Notes: generated from the sequence alone by a model not told the origin. A stretch of DNA of 64,000 bases from Paragonimus skrjabini miyazakii (GCA_014338405.1 JTDE01000236.1:126792-190791); one strand, 5' to 3'; positions 38,466 to 49,770 are shown, counted from the stretch's first letter. Translations and numbers: made by a program.

Positions 38466-38675
38466 ATACTCATGAGTAGTAGGGGATTTTAATTTTCATA
38501 TAGATCGAACAGCACCCACAATTGATCGCACCTGTCGCTTTCCCATAGACTTTCCAGTCGGCCCCTTCCGAACAGCAGAAGCACTAGACTCGAGTTTCGC
38601 TCTCACTAGAGCTCGTCAGTAGTGCATATCATCGCCACTGCCGGGACTTGAACCACGGACACGCTGTTCATGAGG
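38466..38675 (-). repeat. HH-SINE 3' part (box B, ribozyme, tail)
   Basis: Minus strand: CCTCATGAACAGCGTGTCCG, box B GGTTCAAGTCC (38654-38644), the hammerhead at 38625-38581, then GACTGGAAAGTCTATGGGA, GTGGGTGCTGTTC and an end at CCCCTACTACTCATGAGTA. The box A half that should precede it is missing at this edge and is replaced by an inverted copy of the element's 5' region. Confidence 0.8.
38581..38625 (-). ncRNA. hammerhead ribozyme, intact core
   Basis: Minus strand, 5' to 3': stem I GCACTA; core CTGACGA; stem II GCTCT-AGTG-AGAGC; core GAAA; stem III C-TCGA-G; cleavage triplet GTC; stem I TAGTGC. All conserved core positions (CUGANGA, GAAA, UH) are present, and stems I (6 bp) and II (5 bp) pair perfectly. 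Stem III is minimal: the A-U pair, one C-G pair and a TCGA loop. Hammerheads cleave their own backbone after the GUC. Very short stem III forms are known to work better as dimers, and the palindromic CTCGAG would allow this. The predicted cut is between 38587 and 38586. Confidence 0.85.
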
Positions 38676-38878
38676 CAACAAGTCAATCATTTCTGTGATT
38701 TCAACTTGGAGAGAAGTCCTAGTCGAGGGGTCATCGATTGGGGTTAACAGACAGTAACTGTGTCTCCTCTCGAGCCGATCGGGCAACCTGGTCATTACCC
38801 ACATGCGAAAGTGGTTGACTGTTCACATATGATAATTCGGTCGTGTCTAACGTGAGGTCAATGGCGTAGTGGTAATCA
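38676..38878 (+). repeat. inverted repeat arm left of the gap (HH-SINE 5' region)
   Basis: 203 bp, the reverse complement of 38979-39181 with roughly six mismatches. In sense orientation it holds the HH-SINE 5' region up to box A (ATGGCGTAGTGG), followed at once by the Ns. Confidence 0.9.
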
Positions 38879-38978
38879 NNNNNNNNNNNNNNNNNNNNNN
38901 NNNNNNNNNNNNNNNNNNNNNNNNNNNNNNNNNNNNNNNNNNNNNNNNNNNNNNNNNNNNNNNNNNNNNNNNNNNNNN
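38879..38978. other. assembly gap of exactly 100 N
   Basis: One hundred unspecified bases, the usual placeholder for a gap of unknown size. The long protein frames crossing it are artefacts. Confidence 0.99.
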
Positions 38979-39181
38979 TGATTACCACTACGCCATTGAC
39001 CTCACGTTAGACACGACCGAATTATCATATGTGAACAGTCAACCACTTTCGCTTGTGAGTAATGGTCAGGTTGCCCGATCGCCTCGAGAGGAGACACAGT
39101 TACTGTCTGTTAACTCCAATCGATGACCCCTCGACTAGGACTTCTCTCCAAGTTGAAATCACAGAAATGATTGACTTGTTG
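38979..39181 (-). repeat. inverted repeat arm right of the gap (HH-SINE 5' region)
   Basis: Partner of 38676-38878. On the minus strand it reads from a CAATCATTTCTGTGATTTC block to the box A region, stopping at the same base as the left arm. Confidence 0.9.
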
Positions 39182-39189
39182 AGCGGTAT

Positions 39190-39340
39190 TTAATTACTGA
39201 TGAGTAGTAGGGGATTTTGATTTTTCATATAGATTGAACAGCACCCACAATTGCTCGAAGCTGTCGCATTCCCATAGACTTTCCAGTCGGCCCCTTTCGA
39301 AAGGCAGCACTAGACTCGAGTTTCGCTCGTCAATAGCGCT
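39190..39340 (-). repeat. HH-SINE tail with a ribozyme lacking stem II
   Basis: The same tail as 38466-38580 (minus): GACTGGAAAGTCTATGGGA, GTGGGTGCTGTTC, CCCCTACTACTCATCAGTAA. It is joined head to head with a plus-strand tail at 39340-39460. Confidence 0.7.
39307..39339 (-). ncRNA. hammerhead ribozyme with a precise stem II deletion
   Basis: Minus strand: GCGCTA-TTGACGA-GC-GAAA-CTCGAGTC-TAGTGC. Compared with the intact copies it lacks exactly the 12 bases of the stem II hairpin between GACGAG and CGAAAC, and the first core base is T instead of C. Stem I still pairs (one G-U). It is not expected to be active. Confidence 0.6.
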
Positions 39341-39460
39341 CCTTTTCGAAAGGATCCGAATGGGTAATCTGTGGTAATGCGACAGCTGCGACCAGTTGTG
39401 GGTGACGTTCTACTCAAAATTACCCAAATCCCCGACTACTCAGCGATAATTCCTACTGTT
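39340..39460 (+). repeat. HH-SINE tail, plus orientation
   Basis: CCTTTTCGAAAGG, then GTAATGCGACAGCTGCGACC, GTTGTGGGTGACGTTCTACT and CCCCGACTACTCAGCGATAA. This mirrors the minus tail at 39190-39300, so the two tails form an imperfect palindrome of roughly 270 bp. Confidence 0.65.
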
Positions 39461-39689
39461 GTTGAGTACTACTTTGGGACAGTATGGGTGTCACAATTGT
39501 CTGACGACTAAGACGCAATGTTGACAGTTATAAAATTTCTTTCTATGTAAAACAGAGTAACTAATTTGGTTAGCTGGAGAACATGCAAATTTGGAAAATG
39601 CCCTAAAATGATGGACAGTTGAGTAAAGTACATCAAACTTTTAGTTACATTCAACTAGTGTGAGAAATTTAGAACACGCAAGTAGAATT

Positions 39690-40593
39690 ACGTAAGATGT
39701 ACTTTGCAGAGACATTTCGACCGATCTCTTCGGTTACGATACACGGACTATGATCAATTAACGGGCATCAATTTAAACAAGTGTAAAACAGGAATGAGTC
39801 AACAGCTGCGATAGAAATAGCACACAGTGCCAGTCACGTTCGAATGGGCCATCATTAATTAAAAACACGCAAACAAAATTCAAATTTCAAACTGGTCGAG
39901 TAAGACACTAACGGTGCAGACAATATCGGTCTTACAGTAAGGCACGCGGAAATAAACGGAAACTAATAAGCAGTCCAACATAAAGCTTAAGACAAGAGAA
40001 GGAAATAAACTTAAGTAAACGGTACAACTAAAACATTCAAATAATAACAACACTTAACGAATAATATTGACCCATGATTGCAAACTCTTAACACCATGGT
40101 AGTGATAGGTTAACTACCATTTGCTTCTGTACACAAAGTGAAGGTTTGTAACGGTGTATCGCAACGGCCTCAGCGAAAGGTAAAGTATGTTTATTGATTG
40201 AGCGATACAACACACGAAAAGCCTTCTCTACTTGAATTACGTGTTCAGTCTATTCCAAATGTCGTGTGATAGAAGACTGAGCGGCACCAGTTTTGATGTT
40301 CGCCAGCCATTTGGGAATGTGCTCCGAGGCGCGTGTCCCAAGTGCTCTCACCGTCCGGCCAACGTACTTGACTCCACAAGTACGAGTGTGGCGAATGAGT
40401 TGCTTGGGTCTTTCTTCGGTGTTGGGTGAGGGTGGCTACACCCTGTGAAATGTGACCTGTTGCGTAGGATATTACCACATCGGTTTTTCCTCATAGAAGT
40501 TGATTTTGTACGTGTGCTAATTAGAGAAAAATTATACTGGGTACATGCAGTCAATTTGGCAAATTCTTTCGCTGTGAACAAGCCGATGTTCAA
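39690..40593 (-). pseudogene. Penelope-like element: GIY-YIG endonuclease and 3' region
   Basis: On the minus strand, after a lead-in at 40593-40400, the frame at about 40385 reads CGVKYVGRTVRALGTRASEH then IPKWL. This is the GIY-YIG nuclease signature of PLEs, with KYVGRT in the Y-[IV]-G position and the conserved Arg and Glu-His. It continues with SSITRHLE-stop-TEH, then FRVLYRSI. After a frame change, AVAIHRYKPSLCVQKQMVVN then LSLPW is the standard PLE C-terminus, ending near 40093. Downstream, GATCGGTCGAAATGTCTC (39730-39713) resembles the sequence that commonly follows PLE reading frames. The reverse transcriptase was not recognised upstream. PLEs use this nuclease to open target DNA. 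This copy is inactive. Confidence 0.8.
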
Positions 40594-40600
40594 GTTTATC

Positions 40601-42589
40601 GATAGTTAAGTTGTGGAAGACATCCATAGTTTGTACTCAAGAGAATGGCATCAGAAAGCTCTTCGTTGCTTAATAAGTCTGCCTGTTATTGGGAGAAAAT
40701 TGTTATTTGGGCCATTTTGTATACATATTGCGCAAAAAAATTCTTCATTGTGGTTAATGAAAAGTTCTAGGAATAGGATGGCTTAAGGTGGAAAACAAGC
40801 TCAAAATGCTGGGATTTATTCTAAATTGCATTGGCATAACTGGTAGCAATTTTCTTTTTTGGGGAGTATTGAAACGTTACCAGACTACAACACAGTATGT
40901 GAGCGTATGTACTGCCTGATCGATGAACTCGTTTTTGACGCTTGTCGTCAACTTGGATGAATTTAGAATCGTGTTTCAGCTCTTTCGGCAACATTCTGTT
41001 GAGCACATTATTTACATCATGTTTTAAATGTTTTTATTAGTGAATTGCTGACTATCTATAAGAATGTGTGGCTAATATACGACACAGTTTACTCAACCAT
41101 TCTTTTTGAGGACGACGCAGGTGTCTCAATACATATTTTGGGGTTGAAGGTATGTACTATAGGCTCCTTTCATAGGTTTTTTTTAACAAAATTTGCCAAA
41201 ACCCAAATTCGGTATGAAAGTACAATTGATTCCATGAAATACTGTATGGTTTTTATCCCTTACTTAACAGTCAGGGTAAGTCGGCAATCCGAAGTAAGCT
41301 GCGTTCATTCGGATTAATAGATAAATAGTAAATAGATTACAAGCTTACGAACCTTTCATCCTTTCACAAGCAGTATCCATTGGACAGCTGGCCTTGTGGT
41401 CAGTAAAGTCTGCCCGTACCGTTCAGCCTGGTTCAGACTGTAATTATCTGGTTAGCCCTAACGAAGAACGGTCACAATGAAGTGTGAATTCTGTGCCACA
41501 ATATGTGGTGCTTTCCTAAAACTAACCTTCATAAGGACAACTTCTTCATTGGACCTACTTTCGCACACAGAATTCAAACTCTATGTAAAACACCGTTTTG
41601 AGAGGTTCACCGCTTTACCCAACAACAGCGACCGATTTCCACTAAGAAATCCTCAACAATGATCATCACTGCAGCATTATGGATAATGCTCTATACGGGT
41701 TTTCAGATTTGTTCACCTTGAAATCAAAGCCCTAGAGCACCAGGGTCTCGGTACCAAATCAGATCACTTTGAAGCACATGCAAGCAAAAAATAGTAGTCA
41801 CAAAAATATTTATAAACTAGCCATCAACATCCACTGGACACCATTGTGAGTTCATCGCTAATTATGTGTTTAGTTTGGTACACGTCGTCTACACCACACC
41901 CTATACTGTCAGGCTTTGGGTGTGACTGGTTGTCTATATCACCACCCTATCTATCTTAAATTGTACAATAAAAAGAGTCAACATGAATATGACTTCATAC
42001 ACTGTTTGGTTATCGGCCGTTACATCGAGGTGGTGGAAGTCCCAATATTACACCCAGATATACATCATAGATTTAAACATGTAATGGAATCAGTTCCAAC
42101 ACGACTACAGCACCTTACATTTGTTTATGTGCAGGTCATGTCATGCCCGAATAGTTGAACGTACTTAGTATGAGAGGAGGTTACTAATGCTGTTCGCTGG
42201 TGTGTTAAATAGAGCATGCTCGATTATTTCAAGATTCGTATAGTGCAGGTACTGTGACAGTAAGTTCGCTGAATGCGGAATTTCAGGGTGAGACAGAAAG
42301 AGTGCATGCTTACTCGGATTTGCACAAAGTGACCCAAATGATTGCATGTAAAGTTCCAAATCAAGCAACTGATTCTAACTGAAAAGCAAGGTTGTTACTA
42401 TTCCCTACTCCGAAACACTAACAGAGGTGTTTGATTACTTCGAATATGGCTGAGATGTGCTTAGGACAAATGGATATGAAATCTAGTCAAAGAATGTGAC
42501 TAAAATGAGGCCGCTTCTTCGAATACCAAAATAAAGTGCACGCTGAAGGTGGAGTCCATTACTTGCTCACGCACCAGCATGTCAACCGC
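40601..42589. other. stretch with no recognised gene
   Basis: The first few hundred bases may hold the decayed reverse transcriptase of the preceding PLE, but I could not align it. The rest has short frames only. Confidence 0.35.
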
Positions 42590-42790
42590 ATGTCAACGAA
42601 CCGCATGCCAAAGATTGCTGCACACACTATAACAACAGGTCATTACGTTGATCCAGTTAACTCGTTCAAGATACCGTTGAACAATCGAGAATCAAAGTTA
42701 ATGACTTCTTCGAAGTGATGCTCGTACGAACTCACCAGTTAGCTTTATTTGCTCAACAGTGTCTGAGACAAACTATCGACTTGGTGTCTT
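42590..42790 (+). pseudogene. Penelope-like element C-terminal fragment
   Basis: MPKIAAHTITTGHYVDPVNS then FKI, and in the next frame FEVMLVRTHQLALFAQQCLR then QTIDL. Together these match the PLE C-terminal pattern siaRHL..TGH.vDp..aFKi...l.faEAm.IR...P.LCaQk...r.i.L. One frameshift separates the halves. The GIY-YIG motif itself is not preserved upstream. Confidence 0.65.
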
Positions 42791-45089
42791 CCTAAACTAA
42801 CTGATGCTTGATATGACTGTACGCGTGTGTTTCTTGAATGCTCCTATTTATTCGATGTGCACAATCCGCACGTCTGAGATTAGCGACTTATGAGAATGAA
42901 GGAAATGTTAACCTATTGTAACAAATGTCCTTGTTCTGTTCTGGTTAAACATTGTTCTTTTTTATCCAGGAGCATCTCAACGAGTAATAAAAGGTTAAAC
43001 AACGTTTGAGAATTTCACCTCTGTGAGTTAATCTAAATATGACTTTAAAATAAGTGTGAATAGGGAAAATGTAGATTTGGTCAAATTTGGTCGACTGCTG
43101 TTAGTTCTTCCTCTCTACGGTCGACAAGTATGTTGAGAGTCTGCATAATCTCTATAAAATACTCGTTGAAGATTGTTTCTGACTGAACTATAGATAAACG
43201 ACTGAGTGGATTTCTGTCGATCACTAGTAGACTTGCTCTAGTTATGTGAGGGTGGACAGTCAGGTTTAACGGTCAGTTGAATAGAACTGTACACTTTACG
43301 GAAGATGGTGTTCAGTTTGGATATCATTGAGCCTGGTGTTGGATGGGATCTTAAGAAACAGTAAAACATCACGGTATCGTAAGAAGGTGTTTTATTTCCA
43401 ACATTTCGGTTACTACAAATGTTCTCTACTAAGGAAACCTTCATTCAAACAAGCGTTTGGTTGAACAAACACTGTACATACCATTAAGTTATTCCCATTC
43501 TGTTAATCATCAGACATCCAGGAAGTTGATGGATTCTCCAAAGTAGCGGCCAGAAATGATTTTCTTGAGCCCCAGAACAAATAAAGTTTGTATCCACCAC
43601 GATTTTAGATCTAAGTTTAACTCCTACATAAAATTACACATGACTTCCTTAGTCTATCTTCATTACTCGATATGACTGTCAAACTTTAATTAATCGTTAA
43701 AAACAAAATAATCGTCACCTAAAATTCTTGTCCACATGTGTCCATAAAACACAATGGTAAAACGAAAGTTTCTTAAACGAAGGTTTTAAATGCATCGATT
43801 GACGAAGCTTTATTGTATACACGTCCGATTAACGGCTAGCCAATGATGAACCGTGTTCATTTCAAATATGAGTTCACTTTAGATTGTGAGGAAGGCCAAC
43901 GTCACAACAGAACTTGAGTCAAGTGACAAAACAGTTCACTGAAAAAAGCTTGATACGCTTGAATCTAAATATTTCTGAATATTTCCAAATACTATTCACC
44001 AATCACAAAAAATTCATTTTTTTCTAACAGATGACCACATTCTCGGTCTGTTAGACTAGCTTCTGCAGAACTTTGTGGACATAATAGAAACACTTGACAA
44101 ATTTATCAACGTACCGATAAGCAGTAAATGATTTGAACTGAAAAACACGGAAGTATTATCGTATCCTCTGCATTCGGATATACTTTCTCAGCCTTCCCAT
44201 TTCGGAACATATCAGTTTAATTGATTCTTTCTTTCTTTGGGGTCCACCTGTAATGTTTACTGTTGCAGCGACCGAAATTCAAATTTCGGCTCACGTCCTC
44301 ATGACGTGATCGTACGCACCGGTTTACTGATTTATTTCATATGGTCGCCCAGTCGCATTTGCCTGTCAGTATCAGCTCAGACCCACGTGTAGTCACCGTA
44401 TCATTCTAGTCACGTGAATGGAATTGAGTCATGCGAATAGGTAACTCAGATTTCTGTAGGTATCGACCAGGAACCACGATCGATTGAGCAACGCACATCG
44501 GAAAGCAGTTAACAATCACAAAAATGTTGTAAAATAACTTTAAGTAGTTGAAATCAACAAGGGTTTTCCACAAACAGGACTGGAATACTCAATATCTGTA
44601 AATCAACAGTAAACAGGCAAAAGCACAACTGAATGTAATTCACCCGTGGTAACCACTCATAAATAGAGACTGGCGAGGTGACAATCTTCTTCTTGTACTA
44701 AACCCAGAGAATGATGGCAGTTAGCAGTAACAGATTATAAAGATACAAAGCGTAATAATAGATAGGAGAAATCGGTAGACGGCGTTTTTACAGAAGAACA
44801 GAAGATGTGATAATGAGTTCAAGCGAAAGAATAGGATGACAATCCCTGATTCAACTGTCCAGTGAGCCATACACATGACCCTCACAAGTGAAACCACATG
44901 ATGACTCATTGCATCATACACGCATATCAACTTTAATCACGGAAACATTGAAATGGTGTCGAATTTGGCGTTTTAAAACATAAGCTAAGTCCGACCATAA
45001 CAGAAGGAGTACTTTTATAAAAGTTGAAGTGGTCCGTTGAGGATACCGGTAGGTGTCATAAGGAAATTCTAAGGCAAAATGTTTCATAC
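42791..45089. other. stretch with no recognised gene
   Basis: AT-rich and unassigned. Near 43395 the minus strand has ACCGAAATGTTGG, which resembles the CGAAATGTC words seen downstream of PLE frames. On its own this is too little to call. Confidence 0.35.
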
Positions 45090-45442
45090 CTTGTTTGATA
45101 GTACCAGTTTGCAACTGATTGTCCACCGTGACTAGAGTCTGTCAGTTCTAGAAGGCTGTTGAGGAGTTGTGGAGTTTCAAGCGACGAAACTGAGAAGTTT
45201 TGAAGATAAGCGGAGATAACCCACAGCCAGGGATCCGAATGTTTGAAAAATATGTCAAGTGAGCACAAACTCTTAGAAGTAAACTCCTCGAAACATTGCC
45301 TAGTGAATGAGACCGCGTTTCCTGAGGATGAGGACGCTGCGTCGATACTCCAGAAGCTCAGCTCTCCTGCGTTCTCTTCCATATGTACATCGGGAGAACG
45401 TTTGAACAACAGAGACATAACATTAAAGCTCTTAACGATCAT
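45090..45442 (-). CDS. possible exon of an unidentified gene
   Basis: A minus frame of about 118 codons ends at a good donor (CAAG|GTATGA, exon end 45090). The inferred protein is serine- and leucine-rich with a plausible composition (for example SSLETPQLLNSLLELTDSSH). I do not recognise the family and see no repeat signature. The 5' boundary is unclear: either an ATG at 45442 or an internal acceptor such as AACGCAG. A second protein-like minus frame lies upstream at 46383-46150 and could be a neighbouring exon. Chance is not excluded at this length. Confidence 0.3.
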
Positions 45443-45551
45443 CCTACTTTGAACTCGAAATCATAGGAAGGTAACACCGATTTTAGCAATGAGTCGAACT
45501 GTGCCGTGCAACTAACGATGAACTCAGAATTATTTGGATTGACGAAAGAAG

Positions 45552-45853
45552 TGTCGTGATCCAAGAACGCGGATGGCACCAGGGTTGTTTATTCGACAAA
45601 CCAACACATGGGTTAAGCGTTTAAACAAGACCTGAAACAAAACCACTCATTTGCACGCGGTATTCGGCCCCAGACCTTTTCGATTGTCGCAGACGTCAAT
45701 GCCCAGTTCCATTGTGTAGTAGGGACCATTATGGATGATGCTGCACTCTGATGTTCCTTCCTGCATTTTTCCTGCGGCTTGTACCATGTCAAAATATATG
45801 CTCCGGTCCTACTACTGAATAGCCGTGGTATGAGTAGCATGGTACGATCGCAC
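45552..45853 (-). repeat. D-element, copy 1
   Basis: A repeat of about 302 bp that matches 48783-49085 at nearly every base. Minus strand: GCGATCGTACCATGCTACTC at the start; an imperfect hairpin TACT..CAGTAGTA; GACATGGTACAAGCC; a polyadenylation-like AATAAA; and an end at TTCTTGGATCACGACA. An open frame of about 80 codons is shared with copy 2 but broken in copies 3 and 4, so it is not evidence of a gene. Confidence 0.85.
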
Positions 45854-47870
45854 GAATTCACTGCAGAAGGTCCAAGATGGAGATCGCGAGTTCATAAAGC
45901 TTAGTTTAACTCATCCCCTAAGCTCATCTGGCATCCCATGTTTCTGAGGTGATGGACGTTTCGTACACAGGTAGTGAACTGTCAGAATGAAAAAATTTAA
46001 TTTGTAAAATTTTACACTATCAGCTTATCATTACATTTTAGACTTCTACCTGTTGTCTTGGGCCACTGAAAGGAGTCACTTTCAGTTCCATCCTCCAAAC
46101 CGGCTGCAAAGATGCACCATAAATTTGATTCACCACCCCATCAGCGTGTTTATTGAAGTAAAAGCCTATTGAAAACAACCGGAAATCCCATGGTGACAAG
46201 ACCGAAAAAGGTGGGGTCGCTCATGATCTCACTAGCCATGGAAACGACTTGGAACAGTAGCTGTGTCAAATCTCCCATCGAAATTAGCAAAATTGTAACA
46301 TAAAATATGCGAGACAATCTGAGTACCCGATAAAACCGTGTGGTTTGAAAATCTAAGGATTTTATTGTTAGAAAACCCAACAAGTAATTCTGTTTTGAAC
46401 TTGAAAGAAGTGAATTTTCGATACAATGTGAAAAAGCGACTCATGCAGCAGCTAACTTGTTGTATAACATCTTTCATTAAACCGGTAAGTTACCACCTGA
46501 ATCTCACAGAACATTTCTGCAATGTGCACCTACGTTTACATTCAAGCGCAGGTAGGAGGTGGAACCACACTTACATGAACTTTGTACGCCCACATCACTA
46601 TTTCCATGCGGGCCCCGATTCATCAACCTGATAAGTTTGCTCTGTGTTACATTGTAAACAATCAGTCAAGTATAAACTATGTACCATTTGCGTGTGGTCT
46701 AAGAATGTGTTTACGATAGCCGACAGAGAAGATTGTACCAGATCCTCTGGTCGTCGAATCGCTCTAGTTCAGTAGTGCCGACAATATATTATCGTAATCT
46801 TAAACAAAGGATGATCCTAATGAGATTTGTTCATGTTCATCCGTAACTTAACGATCAGAAGAAGGTGCGCTAAGATACGCTATTGTTTGGTGAAATATTC
46901 ATCAGACTAAATTTGATACAAATATGCTTGAACTGGTTGCTTGAGACAAGTATACATACTGGTGGTTCATAAGATGTGAAGATTACAGTATATATTGATA
47001 TTGCCCAAGGTAGTAAAGCGCCTTTGTCTTCAGTTACGTAATCATCACTACCTGAGACAGATGTATTATGGTTAGGATGATGAAACCATAACCATCCCGC
47101 TTTCTAACGACTAGTGTGTTGTTCTCGAATGAGTTATGAGAAACCACGTGTCTTCTGTCATGTTCCGCATGTTTTAGTAGAACAAGTAAATTAGAACACT
47201 GTGGTGAGCTTTTGGACATGGGCGCAATCTTGACTATAAGGCGATAAGACTGCTCGATAAACTACCAAAGTTTAGAAAGTGGTTGGCCAAAGCACTAGTT
47301 ACCACGTGTAATACATATGCAGTGCACCACTACTGAACAACATCTCCTATTCAGCGTTGTATGCTTTTACTACTTCGGATTATTCATTATTGACATTGCT
47401 CAACTTGCCAACGGAAGAAAATTATGAAAACAGAATCAACATCTATGGAATTCATTACTTCCGTAATCATCAAAACGTGTTCAAATATCTCTGTCACATC
47501 AAACGAGTCTTCTGAATAATGTGAGGTTTAACGTTTCTGAATAAATCCAAAATGCCTATTAATTAACGAGCAACCTTATGATAAACAAAACAGATCAGGT
47601 GCAGAAGTCCACCATTCTTGCGCATTTTTATAGTATTTCTCATGCGGATCAGTTCACTACTACGCGGCATTGGGAAGTCCTTTATTTCCAGTTTCCAAAC
47701 TCTTCTCTAATTGCACATAAACGCACTTTGATTAATGTCCTATGCCATAGAGTCATGCATGTCCGTACTGTGGTGAGGATTGAGGATCACATCATACTAC
47801 TGTTGAGTAGTCTGCCTGAGGCACAGAGTAAGTGGTGAAGCATCCCGGGGAAACTAGAGGAAGGAGTGCA
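45854..47870. other. stretch with no recognised gene
   Basis: The minus frame at 46150-46383 is leucine- and phenylalanine-rich and might be an exon or membrane segment, but it has no motif. The rest is unassigned. Confidence 0.3.
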
Positions 47871-47892
47871 TTGCCGGAGTGCACTCCGGCAA
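47871..47892. repeat. perfect 22-bp palindrome
   Basis: The arm TTGCCGGAGTG is followed directly by its reverse complement CACTCCGGCAA. It is G+C-rich in an AT-rich setting, with no spacer and no known function. Confidence 0.9.
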
Positions 47893-48120
47893 GAAATGCT
47901 GTTTTGTATGCATGGCCATAAAATTCACAGGTGTGGTATTCCGGAATTATTGTCATGTTTAAACGATTGTTTGTGTACGAGGTATTGTTGAAGCATTTAA
48001 CCCTTGCGCTAAATTTTTCAATGTACAATTCTTGTGTCATCCACGTTCTTCGTTCACAACGACATTTCTAATAAACTACAAGCAAAACGGGAGACACTGG
48101 AAAAAACCTCAACGTCGAAC

Positions 48121-48162
48121 GGTTACCCTGATAAATTCACTGAAGCCGATTTCAGGGTAACC
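48121..48162. repeat. 11-bp inverted repeat with 20-bp loop
   Basis: GGTTACCCTGA and TCAGGGTAACC pair perfectly. No run of T follows. It could be a hairpin in a transcript or a protein-binding site. Confidence 0.7.
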
Positions 48163-48782
48163 AGGAAAAATGAAACAGTTCAAACAGATTAAATGAAGAA
48201 TATTGTTTTGCCTTTCCAGTTCAAAATAAACTATCAGACAAACAACATCAGGCACAAAATAGACTTCCCCGGCTCTTGCGCCTGTGGTCCGACCGTCACG
48301 CTTAGTTCAAATCACTATAGGACTAGCTCTTCAAAATCGCAAGCGCAATTTGTCCAAACGTTGTGTCCCACGCTGTCTGTGAGTTGGCTTTTAGTTGCAG
48401 TGACGTTTACAAAAATAGAACAGAACCATAAATACCACAGTGGATAACCGAACACATCCCGAACTGACTGATGCAACTGATGACCCACCAGCCTAACCTG
48501 GGTGGAAAGGTTTCTCAAAGTCTCCTATCACAGAGTGTTGACCACGTCGTGAAGACAGAACTCCAAGTAGATCCAGTTAGCTTATTCAGCGTACGGCTTT
48601 GTAATCCAGAATAGAATTTATTGGCTTCTACTGAACCAGTGCTTAGCCGAGCTTATCAACGGGTGGGTATGCATAAAAATAGTGAAGATAACCTATGGGC
48701 TTGATATGGTCCTGTTTGCGCAAAATTTGGTGTGGTTGTGAGTGTTTCAAATCATTCTTTCGCCCTTGTGCAGTGAAGATGA

Positions 48783-49085
48783 GCGATCGTAATATACTAC
48801 TCATACCACGGCTATTCAGTAGTAGGACCGGAGCATATATTTTGACATGGTACAAGCCGCAGGAAAAATGCAGGAAGGAAAATCAGAGTGTAGCATCGCC
48901 CATAATGGTCCCTGCTACTCAATGGAACTGGGCATTGACGTCTGCGACAATCGAAAAGGTCTGGGGCCGAATACCGCGTGCAAATGAGTGGTTTAGTTTC
49001 AGGTCTTGTTTAAACGCTTAACCCATGTGTTGGTTTGTCGAATAAACAACCCTGGTGCCACCCGCGTTCTTGGAACACAACACTA
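48783..49085 (+). repeat. D-element, copy 2
   Basis: A near-identical inverted partner of copy 1, about 3 kb away. It starts GCGATCGTAATATACTACTC and ends TTGGAACACAACACTA. The flanks are unrelated to those of other copies, which defines the element ends to within a few bases. Confidence 0.85.
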
Positions 49086-49439
49086 GTGTCCCGAAAAGTA
49101 TAATCTGCTGGTTTTATGCTTGCGATTAACAGGGAAAAACGAAATGTTAACGCGTCGCAACATATCATCTTTTTGTTTTGATAAAGTTATTGCACTTTGT
49201 AAGCTGGTCACTCCGGTTATACTCCACGACACGTTCATCACAGATACACAATGAGTAGCAGCATGAATTCTGGTGTACCAAAGTACATCAGAATTACTAC
49301 CACTCAAGAATAACATCAAAACAGGTAGAACGTTATGTGTGGTGGATGCAGGCTATTCGCACTGACAAACCACTGACAAATTTACGGTAATTTAAACCGT
49401 TTTAGTTATCTGGCAGTCGGGAAAATAAATACTCCTGGA

Positions 49440-49770
49440 GAAATTATCAGTTCCAGAGTAAGGTCAAGCTAACAAACCACTGCTTCTGATTGCACAAAGT
49501 TGGTATGTGCAGAAGATTTACCACTGTGTCAGTTAACCGTATGAATCGTAGGGCCGAATTATATACCACGATCCTGTTTGCCCGAACTGGGTCGATGGCA
49601 GTATTGTTGATAAGAGGGTGTCTAGAGACCGAATACACCGGTTATTTGTAAGTTTCTTATACGTTGCCCTTCTCCAACAATTTAGACTTCTGCCTCAATT
49701 TGTTTACAAAGCGCATTTGCCAAACAGGTCAAGAATTTCCCAGTTCTGCCTATATATCTTGTACGCAATC
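49440..49770 (-). pseudogene. Penelope-like element GIY-YIG fragment
   Basis: Minus strand: TRYIGRTGKFLTCLANALCK (YIG block) near 49760, then, after stops, IDPVRANRIVVYNSALRFIR and LLHIPTLCNQKQWFVSLTLL then W. The latter is the PLE C-terminus, with the LCnQKqwf...L.LPW spacing. Stops separate the blocks. The upstream 78-codon frame at 49787-50023 could be the linker before the nuclease, but has no clear match. Confidence 0.7.

Noticed and set aside
38731..39126. Two mirror-image 85-codon frames crossing the gap
   Set aside because: They run through 100 Ns, and their equality simply reflects the inverted repeat arms.
48695..49021. Open frame shared by D-element copies 1 and 2, suggesting a conserved protein
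   Set aside because: The two copies are almost identical DNA. The frame is broken in copies 3 and 4 and lacks any known domain, so youth of the copies explains it.
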